A stretch of DNA of 9,610 bases from Dysgonamonadaceae bacterium (lineage in GTDB: Bacteria; Bacteroidota; Bacteroidia; Bacteroidales; Azobacteroidaceae). Shown here piece after piece: positions 1-5,750 of the stretch. The stretch spans positions 1 through 9,610 of the forward strand of contig JAITAH010000200.1 of NCBI GenBank assembly GCA_031284225.1. The letters run 5' to 3'. Under the pieces are notes generated by a model. That model was not told where the DNA came from, ran no database searches, and saw only the letters and a program-made list of their open reading frames with translations. Positions within the stretch are counted from its first letter, which is position 1; every line of letters starts with the position of its first letter. The position numbers and the translations under genes are program-made.

Positions 1-1
1 C

Positions 2-199
2 GCATCAGATTACCAAAAGACGCAAAATCACTTTCATAAAATAGGAAATGTAGAAAAATTAACTTTAAGTTACATTTACGAAATGATATATGAATCCTAT
101 TTGTTCTATCATAAGGAAACAAAAACACGGATTGTAGTGGTTTTAGACAATAGCGCCTCAAAAAAAGATTTAGCCAATTCTGTACCTGTTTGCAGGTGA
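2..199 (+). CDS. 3' end of an unrecognised protein (start outside window)
   Basis: An open frame enters from the left edge and runs 65 codons to a TGA at 197-199. The visible C-terminus is rich in Tyr, Lys and Ile (for example YIYEMIYESYLFYHKE) and contains a beta-strand-like stretch RIVVVLDNS before a Lys-rich end. I do not recognise a family. No signal peptide or membrane segment is visible in this part. It lies 59 bp upstream of the DUF2442 gene on the same strand, so the two may be co-transcribed, but there is no direct evidence. It could be a real gene end or a decayed fragment, because the neighbouring DNA is scarred by insertion-sequence remnants. Confidence 0.45.
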   Translation, partial: ASDYQKTQNHFHKIGNVEKLTLSYIYEMIYESYLFYHKETKTRIVVVLDNSASKKDLANSVPVCR

Positions 200-258
200 T
201 AAAATTATAACTTACATTTGAGATCTTTGATAAAAATAACAGCTATAACAGTTGATTT

Positions 259-507
259 ATGAAAATACAAAAATTATGGTTTGCGGATGAAAAGATTTTC
301 ATCCGTACCGACAGCGGACAGGAACTTTGGCAGTCCCTCCTTTGGTATCCAAGACTGAAACGCGCTACGGTAGAACAGCGCATGAAATACGAATATGATG
401 AAACAGGATTCGCCCCGTTTCGAGTATCCGCATTGGAAGCCGGCAATATGGCATCGGATTTCGACTGTAAAATAAGTGTTTTAAAGAAGCAGAGGGGAAC
501 ACAATAA
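259..507 (+). CDS. DUF2442 family small protein
   Basis: This 82-residue protein has an N-terminal half that closely resembles what I know of Bacteroidetes DUF2442 proteins: a short strand-turn-strand (MKIQKLWF, then IFIRTDSGQE) followed by the characteristic LWQSLLWYPRL segment at about residues 24-34 and an ATVEQR helix. The family's molecular role is not established. Members are often found beside DUF4160 genes, but no DUF4160 gene is visible here. After about residue 46 the sequence no longer fits the usual acidic family ending and finishes in a basic tail (KISVLKKQRGTQ), so the C-terminus may have drifted or been altered by a frameshift. There is no signal peptide, so a cytoplasmic location is expected. 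The ATG at 259 is preceded by A/T-rich DNA and fits the family's usual start. Confidence 0.72.
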   Translation: MKIQKLWFADEKIFIRTDSGQELWQSLLWYPRLKRATVEQRMKYEYDETGFAPFRVSALEAGNMASDFDCKISVLKKQRGTQ

Positions 508-516
508 AGGTTCCCC
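494..516. other. Inverted repeat spanning the DUF2442 stop codon
   Basis: GGGGAAC at 494-500 pairs perfectly with GTTCCCC at 510-516 around a 9-nt loop that contains the TAA stop at 505-507. It could act as the 3' hairpin of the DUF2442 transcript. No T-run follows it, so it is not a classical intrinsic terminator. Confidence 0.4.
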
Positions 517-523
517 CCGCTGG

Positions 524-561
524 GGCAGCGATCCGCCCCAAAGGGCAAGATCTCCGCTGCC
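524..561. other. Nested GC-rich hairpin
   Basis: GGCAGCG at 524-530 pairs with CGCTGCC at 555-561. Inside it, GCCC at 535-538 pairs with GGGC at 543-546. An overlapping alternative stem, CGCTG (518-522) with CAGCG (526-530), would compete with the outer stem. It has no T-tract. On the minus strand it lies directly downstream of a TAnnTTTG box, so it could be a structured 5' leader. It could equally be the 3' end structure of the DUF2442 transcript. Confidence 0.4.
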
Positions 562-562
562 G

Positions 563-591
563 CAAAGATAGTAATTCTTTATTCAGACAAC
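563..591 (-). promoter_or_regulatory. Possible Bacteroidetes-type promoter, minus strand
   Basis: On the minus strand, TATCTTTG (570 down to 563) is a perfect match to the Bacteroides -7 consensus TAnnTTTG. A GTTG at 591-588 lies 17 bp upstream, one mismatch from the TTTG -33 box and slightly closer than the usual 19-21 bp. Transcription would run leftward through the hairpin at 524-561 and antisense to the DUF2442 gene. No minus-strand gene is visible downstream of it in the window, so it may be a relic or may direct an antisense transcript. Confidence 0.3.
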
Positions 592-669
592 ATTTAAAAC
601 AGTTTTTATGGATGTTTTTTGTTCGCAAGTTCACAAAGCTCCCTTAGTAGCACGAAGAAGTAGTTAAGT

Positions 670-1095
670 TTATTTAAAAAGGAATGAGAAAGTCAAAAAT
701 ATGCAACATATATCCATAATTATTCTATATTTGCGAATCTTAACAAATAGTTCGCCTAAAGGCTTCCTCTCAAAGAGTACTTTCCCGACGGCAGACGATA
801 AAATATAAAGATCTTGATCAACATGGAACATCTTCTTCGCAATAGCAAGCAGCAGGTACTCGCAGATGGCAATCCATATCTGCGAGTAGACTGCATTCCG
901 GTTCGTTCCGTAGAACGACTTAATGTGCAAATGTTGTTTGATCCATTTGAAGAAACATTCCACTTGCCAACGTTCCCTATAAAGTTCAGCAATGGTCAGG
1001 TAAGAATTTGTGAAGTCGTTGGTCAAGAACCGATAGACGTTTCCTGTGGCATAATCCTCATACACAACCATGCGGAGTGTATCCGGATACCTTTG
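670..1095 (-). pseudogene. IS4-family transposase, C-terminal fragment
   Basis: This minus-strand reading frame encodes the C-terminal part of a DDE transposase of the Bacteroidetes IS4 type. The IS4 signature Y-(2)-R-(3)-E-(6)-K is complete in the segment YRERWQVECFFKWIK (about 981-937), and it includes the catalytic Glu at 960-958. The text upstream (YPDTLRMVVYEDYATG) and downstream (QHLHIKSFYGT, then LLAIAKK) also fits the family. The N-terminal domain and the two catalytic Asp residues are missing: recognisable sequence stops at about 1095, exactly where a 47-bp repeat begins, and the frame hits a stop at 1111-1113. After ELFVK the last ~23 residues (to the stop at 670-672) do not look like the family's usual ending, so the 3' end may be altered too. 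It cannot encode a functional transposase. An N-terminal fragment of the same kind of transposase lies at 2381-2446. Confidence 0.88.
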
Positions 1096-1142
1096 ATTAA
1101 CTGATTTAATTCATGTTCGAGAAAATTTCTTTGGATAGCAGT
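1096..1142 (+). repeat. 47-bp direct repeat, copy 1 (probable IS 5' end)
   Basis: This stretch is identical over 47 bp to 2526-2572, in the same orientation. It abuts the truncated transposase fragment on its left and ends 16 bp before the ATG of the beta-propeller lipoprotein gene. Its final bases are GGATAGCAGT, after which the two copies diverge abruptly. It contains TTTCTTTG (1126-1133), one mismatch from the Bacteroides -7 box TAnnTTTG, pointing toward the lipoprotein gene. A perfect TACCTTTG lies just outside at 1088-1095. I infer that it is the 5' terminal region of the IS element. A duplicated gene leader is the alternative. Confidence 0.85.
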
Positions 1143-1158
1143 GAAACAATAAAATAAA

Positions 1159-2361
1159 ATGCTAATGAAACGTTTACATCCTGTTCTTTTTCCTATCTGT
1201 TCTCTTATTCTGTATTCATGCAGCGAAGATAAAAAGCAATTCACATTAGATGATTGTCCTATTGTGGCAAAGCATGAGATTGTCGGGTCGGATACGCTCG
1301 TAGTTTTTAACCTTTCGCTCTTGGCGGGGGATACGCTGGAAGTGCCGTTGAGCCCTTTCTTTTCCGATTTTGAGGTGGTGCGATTAGAGAATACGGACGA
1401 AGCTCTGACCGATGCGAGCGTAAGCGTATGGCTCAGCGACAATTACGCAGGTATCTATTCCTATCTTTTAGCTAACTATAAGTTTTATAACCGAAAAGGA
1501 AAGTACCTGAACACCACAGCGACCATAGGAGACGGCCCGGACAATTTTATTTTTTTCCTGGACGATAACTATATTGATGAAAAAAACGAGCGGATCTATT
1601 TGTTAGGGCAACAAACTTCAAAACTGCTGGTCTTCGACTTTGAGGGCAGGCCTCAAAAACATATTCCATTGGCATACAGGTTAAGCCGGGGGCGTTTCCT
1701 TCTTGATACTGAAAAAGGAAGACTTACTGTCATCACATTGCCCAGGCTTCTCCCCCCTTCCGTTATCTGGGAACAGGATTTAGACGGTAATATAATCAAG
1801 GAAATATCTTCTTCCCGTTTTGTAGAAAGAGAAGAGAATCTTGCCAATTTTTCGGGAATGGATGATGGGGCTTTTAATACGCCAAATATGGATTTCACCG
1901 TGAATCACTGGCGGGACGGTGTTTTGGATACATTTTTTCATTACCTGCCCGAAAGCAACCGGCTACAGCCGGTCTTCACCGCCCGTTTCGCCCCCGAATT
2001 AATTAAACATTATTATATAGAACTGCCGGATCACTATCTTGCACGCATTATTAATGTCAGTTTTATCGGTGTGGACAAACCGCGTGTCCCGACGATTCTT
2101 ATTGATAAGAAAACGTTGCGCGGGACTTACGTAAGGTTCAAATACGATATGCTGGGAAATATCGACGGACAAAAATGGCTGTCATTCAACAAGGGATATT
2201 GTGTAAGCAACCTGTATCCGTATGAGCTGAAGGAGCAATTGGAAGAAGCCCTCTCCCGGCCAGAACTGTTGACTCCGGGAATGAAGGAAAAATTAACGGA
2301 GTTAAATAACAGCATTACAGAAGATGATAACAACATACTGCTGATAGGTAAACTGAAATAA
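1159..2361 (+). CDS. Six-bladed beta-propeller lipoprotein (DUF4934-like)
   Basis: This protein has 400 residues, a normal length for the family. A type II signal peptide ends at LYSC with the lipidated Cys at residue 21. The following SED is the acidic pattern linked to surface export of Bacteroidetes lipoproteins. After a linker, the mature part matches the Bacteroidetes six-bladed beta-propeller family (DUF4934/DUF4221-like): SDFEVVRLEN at ~69-78, a blade motif KFYNRKGKYL at ~108-117 followed by IGDGP at ~123-127, then IDEKNERIYLL and LLVFDFEG at ~139-163 and IPLAYRL at ~169-175. These proteins are common in gut Bacteroidetes and their function is unknown; a binding or scaffold role is usual for propellers. 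An in-frame ATG at 1165 (MKRLHP) is an equally plausible start. I kept 1159 because the DNA before it is more A-rich. The gene is bracketed by two transposase fragments and preceded by the 47-bp repeat, which may supply its promoter. Confidence 0.82.
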   Translation: MLMKRLHPVLFPICSLILYSCSEDKKQFTLDDCPIVAKHEIVGSDTLVVFNLSLLAGDTLEVPLSPFFSDFEVVRLENTDEALTDASVSVWLSDNYAGIYSYLLANYKFYNRKGKYLNTTATIGDGPDNFIFFLDDNYIDEKNERIYLLGQQTSKLLVFDFEGRPQKHIPLAYRLSRGRFLLDTEKGRLTVITLPRLLPPSVIWEQDLDGNIIKEISSSRFVEREENLANFSGMDDGAFNTPNMDFTVNHWRDGVLDTFFHYLPESNRLQPVFTARFAPELIKHYYIELPDHYLARIINVSFIGVDKPRVPTILIDKKTLRGTYVRFKYDMLGNIDGQKWLSFNKGYCVSNLYPYELKEQLEEALSRPELLTPGMKEKLTELNNSITEDDNNILLIGKLK

Positions 2362-2380
2362 TCTACTTCCACAGAGAAGT

Positions 2381-2446
2381 TTTGTCGAACTCATATCTTG
2401 GTATGAGCGACATTATCTGAGCGAATACAGTCTTTCCCTGATTCAT
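2381..2446 (-). pseudogene. IS4-family transposase, N-terminal fragment (~22 codons)
   Basis: Reading the minus strand from an ATG at 2446-2444 gives MNQGKTVFAQIMSLIPRYEF followed by DK, the characteristic start of Bacteroidetes IS4-family transposases. Similarity ends near 2381. The frame then runs through five unrelated codons to a stop at 2365-2363, only a few bases after the stop of the beta-propeller gene at 2361. It is too short for routine gene calling and is easily missed. It has the same orientation as the C-terminal fragment at 670-1095 and supplies the end that fragment lacks. The middle of the transposase, including both catalytic Asp residues, is absent from the window. Confidence 0.75.
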
Positions 2447-2473
2447 GATTTCTATCTCTTGCAATACAATTTG

Positions 2474-2481
2474 CAAAAGTA
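2474..2481 (-). promoter_or_regulatory. Putative transposase promoter -7 box (minus strand)
   Basis: TACTTTTG on the minus strand matches the Bacteroides TAnnTTTG -7 box and lies 27 bp upstream of the transposase fragment's ATG at 2446. A T-run sits about 17-21 bp further upstream in place of a clean TTTG -33 box. This fits the native promoter of the IS transposase and supports 2446 as its start. Confidence 0.4.
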
Positions 2482-2525
2482 TAAAATCAAATCCTGGAAA
2501 AATTTTATCCATGTAAAAGACTTAT

Positions 2526-2572
2526 ATTAACTGATTTAATTCATGTTCGAGAAAATTTCTTTGGATAGCAGT
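2526..2572 (+). repeat. 47-bp direct repeat, copy 2 (probable IS 5' end)
   Basis: This is an exact copy of 1096-1142, offset by 1430 bp. Here it lies 80 bp upstream of the start codon of the N-terminal transposase fragment, where the 5' terminus of the IS should be. It is followed after 44 bp by the ATG of the second lipoprotein gene. The sharp divergence right after GGATAGCAGT in both copies suggests that this is the outer boundary of the element. Confidence 0.85.
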
Positions 2573-2616
2573 ACTACGAACTATTTAATTTCAAAATTTT
2601 TATAAACAAATCATTT

Positions 2617-3288
2617 ATGTTTAATCATACAAGAAAGATTCTTATCGCAATCATAGCCGGAGCGCTGTTCTCCGTAGCTTCGTGCGACGACGACGGGGGT
2701 ATATCGCCGGAAGGAAAAGATACCGGAACGGTGGTGCAAGATACCGTACCCGATTTCCCGCCCACATCCGATACAACCGTAGTGGTAACGCCTCCTTCGG
2801 AAAATCCTCCTGTGGCTACTGATTCTTCTTTTATTTTCTCGCAAGCGGATTTAGATCTGATTGCCGCTCTGAAAGCGTTGATTCCTTCGGATATAACATC
2901 GGGTTTTGAAGAAAGATATTCGGCATGGGAAGAAACATGGAGTAGGCCGGTAGGGGCAGGCTCCCGCATTCGGGATTATGCCCAATCGGAAGAATACAAC
3001 AATCTGCGGGATTATTGCAAACAATACGGCAAAGCTTCGTGGCCTTTGTTTATAAATAAGTTTGCCCGGGAAGGTGTTGTTTTTATCGGCAACTTATTGG
3101 AAGATTTAACGTATACGGGAGAAGAAAGACTGGAGACTAAACTTATCGCAAAGTATCTTATAAATATTGAACCGGGCAAACATTTGCCGTCGTCGAACGA
3201 ACTTTTGATTGAGTATTCCAAAGACTTATTAGCGCAGGAAGAAGCCCATATCCGGCAAGCTATTCTTGAGCTTTCTACAACAAAATAA
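2617..3288 (+). CDS. Putative surface lipoprotein, function unknown
   Basis: This 223-residue protein has a clear lipoprotein signal peptide: basic n-region (TRK), hydrophobic core, and lipobox VASC with the lipidated Cys at residue 23. The next residues, DDDGG, form an acidic surface-export signal typical of Bacteroidetes, so it is probably displayed on the outer face of the outer membrane. Residues ~29-70 are a low-complexity Pro/Thr/Ser/Val/Asp linker. Residues ~74-223 appear as a mostly helical domain rich in Trp, Tyr, Glu and Lys (for example SAWEETWSRP, EYNNLRDYCKQYG). I do not recognise this domain and assign no function. It is on the same strand as the beta-propeller lipoprotein gene but is separated from it by 255 bp of IS remnant, so it probably has its own promoter, perhaps in or near the preceding repeat. 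A hairpin terminator follows 26 bp after its stop. Confidence 0.78.
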   Translation: MFNHTRKILIAIIAGALFSVASCDDDGGISPEGKDTGTVVQDTVPDFPPTSDTTVVVTPPSENPPVATDSSFIFSQADLDLIAALKALIPSDITSGFEERYSAWEETWSRPVGAGSRIRDYAQSEEYNNLRDYCKQYGKASWPLFINKFAREGVVFIGNLLEDLTYTGEERLETKLIAKYLINIEPGKHLPSSNELLIEYSKDLLAQEEAHIRQAILELSTTK

Positions 3289-3314
3289 GTCGCGCCTCAA
3301 CCGGGCGGGATTAA

Positions 3315-3352
3315 AGAAGAGGCTGCTTCGGAAATGCGAGGCAGCCTCTTCT
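3315..3352. terminator. Strong hairpin terminator, probably bidirectional
   Basis: A perfect 12-bp stem (AGAAGAGGCTGC at 3315-3326 with its complement at 3341-3352) extends inward through a U-G pair and three further pairs, leaving a 6-nt loop at 3331-3336. On the plus strand it is followed by a CTTTC stretch and on the minus strand by TTTAATC, so it can end the lipoprotein transcript and the converging efflux operon. Confidence 0.8.
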
Positions 3353-3367
3353 CTTTCATGTACGGCG

Positions 3368-3409
3368 GAAATTTGTTACAACAAAATTCCACGGCCGAAG
3401 GGCCTTCGG
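3368..3409. other. Two further inverted repeats in the convergent gap
   Basis: The first, 3368-3389, is an imperfect palindrome with core TTTGTT-AC-AACAAA flanked by GAA and TTC. The second, 3395-3409, is CCGAAGG-G-CCTTCGG and can form a short GC-rich hairpin. Both lie downstream of the efflux operon on the minus strand. They may aid termination. A role as operators is unlikely at the 3' ends of two convergent units. Confidence 0.4.
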
Positions 3410-3515
3410 GATAATTATTCCCCGGATTGGATATCGTATAGAAGGAAAGTATGAACCACGATTCATTACAAGAAAAAGTCAGGCTATTCGGGAGCTTTCA
3501 ATTTTTTTTATGCAA

Positions 3516-4634
3516 CTAACTACTTTTTTTGTAACTGAATACCGCCCAGGCATTCAATACCGCCGCAAAACCGCACAAGGCGAAGAACTGCGGTATCATT
3601 TCGCCGAAAGCGCTGCCTTTCAAATAAACCAATCGCATTACTTGTATGAAATATTTCAGGGGATTAACCGTGGTGATGGCCTGCGCCCAATGTGGCATAC
3701 TTGTCGTCGGAGTAAATAATCCGCTCATCAGCAGAAGAATCATCATAAAGAAAAACATCACGAACATGGCTTGCTGCATGGTGTCCGAATAGTTGGAAAT
3801 AACTAATCCTATTCCCGAAACTACCAAAATGTAAATGGTTGAAAACAGGAAAATAGTGAGCAAACTGCCTACGGGATAAATGCCATAGATTAATGCCGCC
3901 AAGCCCATGCAGACACTCAATACGATAAAGCCGATAATCCAATAGGGAATCAGTTTTGCCAGCACGAACATCAGTTTCTTTACAGGGGTTACGTTCATTT
4001 GTTCGATGGTTCCCGCTTCTTTCTCGCCCACAATATTTAAGGAGGGTAAGAAACCGCATAGCATCGTGAGCAACATCACCATCAATGCGGGAACCATAAA
4101 GACTTTGTAATCCAGGTGGGGATTGAATTTATATTGTGGTATTACGCCGAACGAAGGAACTTCCGCCGAAGCGCCTGCGCTTTGTCCGCCGTATTCTTCC
4201 CTTAATTCACCCGAATAATCGATGAGTATGGACGACAAGTACGACGAACCCAAGCTGCCTTTTGTTCCGTTGACCGAATTGGCGGAAATCATTACGCGGC
4301 CTGTCCCTTCGTTATTCAGATTTCTTTCAAAATCATCCTGAATCTCGAAGATGATGTCCGCTTTGCCCGACTCGATGCTTTGCATGGCTTCGATGTGGGT
4401 GGCTGACACATCCGTCAATTTGAAATAGCCCGACGACGTTGTTTTTTGAATCAGTCGTTCCGAATAGGCGCTGTAATCGTTATCGACAACGCTTAGCCTT
4501 ACATTTTTCACTTCCTGATTGGCTGCCCAGGGCATGACTAACATCATCATCAGGGGCATCGCCAGAATCATTTTCGGCAAGAACGAATTTCTGACGATTT
4601 GTTTGAATTCCTTTTCTATTAAAAACTTTAACAT
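3516..4634 (-). CDS. ABC-2 type permease (YbhR-like)
   Basis: This 372-residue inner-membrane subunit of an ABC exporter has the ABC2_membrane_3 layout: one N-terminal membrane helix (~18-37), a long periplasmic domain (~39-172), then a cluster of membrane helices (~178-200, 225-250, 256-280, 287-308 and 345-366). The conserved cytoplasmic coupling segment EKEAGTIEQM is at ~204-213, just after the second helix. The GLFTPTTSMP loop (~305-314) and NPLKYFIQ (~324-331) are typical of the family. It is the last gene of the operon, starting 6 bp after the stop of the sister permease, with which it should form a heterodimer driven by the two ATPases encoded upstream. The substrate is unknown. Confidence 0.92.
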   Translation of the reverse strand: MLKFLIEKEFKQIVRNSFLPKMILAMPLMMMLVMPWAANQEVKNVRLSVVDNDYSAYSERLIQKTTSSGYFKLTDVSATHIEAMQSIESGKADIIFEIQDDFERNLNNEGTGRVMISANSVNGTKGSLGSSYLSSILIDYSGELREEYGGQSAGASAEVPSFGVIPQYKFNPHLDYKVFMVPALMVMLLTMLCGFLPSLNIVGEKEAGTIEQMNVTPVKKLMFVLAKLIPYWIIGFIVLSVCMGLAALIYGIYPVGSLLTIFLFSTIYILVVSGIGLVISNYSDTMQQAMFVMFFFMMILLLMSGLFTPTTSMPHWAQAITTVNPLKYFIQVMRLVYLKGSAFGEMIPQFFALCGFAAVLNAWAVFSYKKSS

Positions 4635-4640
4635 GGCTTC

Positions 4641-5747
4641 TTAATTTAACCGGGTTTTAAATTTACTCAGGGCAAGCAAGATAAGTCCAACGGCCATTGC
4701 CCCGATAAGGATGAACTCTTTGACGACAAACCGTATTTCTACGCCTTGAATCATTATTTTTTTTACGGCCTCGATGTACCACCGTGCAGGTACGATGGAA
4801 GAAATCCACTGCAATATTTGCGGCATGCTTTCTACGGGAAACATCATGCCGGAGAGGAGCATTATCGGCATCATTAATCCCATGCCCGACGCTAACATGG
4901 CTGCCATTTGTGTGTTTACCAATGTCGATATAAATAAACCCAACGACAGGGCAACGAAAATAAATAACAGGGATATGAGCATTAGCCAAAACAAACTTCC
5001 GGCAATCGGCACGCTGAGAACATATACCGATAAAAGAAGTACGGTGATGAGGTTGACGATGGATAATGTAAAATACGGGACGGCTTTTGCCAGAATGATG
5101 TAGATTGGTTTCATGGGCGACGAAAGCAAAATTTCCATCGTTCCCGTTTCTTTTTCCCGTACAATGGCGATGGATGTCATCATGGCACATATCAGCATCA
5201 GGATAAGCCCCATGACGCCCGGAACAAAATTGTATGCGCTTTTGGCTTGAGGATTATACAACATTTTGATTTCAGGAATGATTTGGAACGGCGCTTTATA
5301 CCGTTCCATCAATTCCTGCTGATACGACCCCAATATGCCTGAAGCGTATCCTGTGAGCATCGACGCTTGATTGGGGTCGGTTCCGTCGGCAACTAATTGA
5401 ACTTTTGCTTCGTTGTTGCGCAGCAGGTTGCCGGCGAAGTTTTCGCTGAAAACAATCGCCAAGTTGATTTTACCGTACTTAAACACATCGTTTATCTGTT
5501 CGGGGTTTGTCAGTTCCTGAGCAATGGTGAAATATTCGCTTGCCTGTATCCTGTCCTTTATAAGTTGTGTCGATGCGTCTTTCGACGGGTCGAACACGGC
5601 AACTTCTACGTTTTTCACTTCGGTGGTGATGGCAAATCCAAACAGTAATATTTGCACGACCGGCATCGCCAGCAATATCAGCATGGTTCGTTTATCGCGA
5701 AAGATGTGATAGAACTCTTTTCTTACGAATGATATAAATTGTTTCAT
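4641..5747 (-). CDS. ABC-2 type permease (YbhS-like)
   Basis: This is a 368-residue membrane subunit, paralogous to the permease encoded next to it. It has an N-terminal helix at ~22-42, a periplasmic domain at ~43-170, and about five C-terminal helices (for example ~174-195, 222-247, 252-275, 284-303 and 345-362). The coupling motif REKETGTMEIL lies at ~197-207, and the FPVESMP loop before IVPARWYIEAV is characteristic of YbhS/YhhJ-type exporters. It starts 3 bp after the stop of the second ATPase gene, indicating translational coupling. Together with its partner it would form the membrane channel that hands substrate to the adaptor and outer-membrane channel. Confidence 0.92.
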   Translation of the reverse strand: MKQFISFVRKEFYHIFRDKRTMLILLAMPVVQILLFGFAITTEVKNVEVAVFDPSKDASTQLIKDRIQASEYFTIAQELTNPEQINDVFKYGKINLAIVFSENFAGNLLRNNEAKVQLVADGTDPNQASMLTGYASGILGSYQQELMERYKAPFQIIPEIKMLYNPQAKSAYNFVPGVMGLILMLICAMMTSIAIVREKETGTMEILLSSPMKPIYIILAKAVPYFTLSIVNLITVLLLSVYVLSVPIAGSLFWLMLISLLFIFVALSLGLFISTLVNTQMAAMLASGMGLMMPIMLLSGMMFPVESMPQILQWISSIVPARWYIEAVKKIMIQGVEIRFVVKEFILIGAMAVGLILLALSKFKTRLN

Positions 5748-5750
5748 ATC

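Noticed and set aside
243..634. Minus-strand open frames across the DUF2442 gene
   Set aside because: They show no domain or signal features and run antisense to a recognised family member and through GC-rich hairpin DNA, so they are read as shadow frames.
814..1104. Plus-strand open frame of 96 residues over the transposase fragment
   Set aside because: It is the complement of a clearly recognisable IS4 transposase C-terminus and has no family features of its own.
1096..2572. Invertible promoter or phase-variation switch based on the 47-bp repeats
   Set aside because: The copies are in direct orientation, so recombination would delete rather than invert, and no recombinase gene is visible.
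3368..3389. TetR-type operator for the efflux operon
   Set aside because: The palindrome is at the 3' end of the operon, about 6 kb from its promoter, and no regulator gene is in the window.
3266..3454. Plus-strand open frame starting inside the end of the second lipoprotein gene
   Set aside because: It runs through the hairpin terminator and its Lys/Arg-rich translation is a product of the stem sequence.
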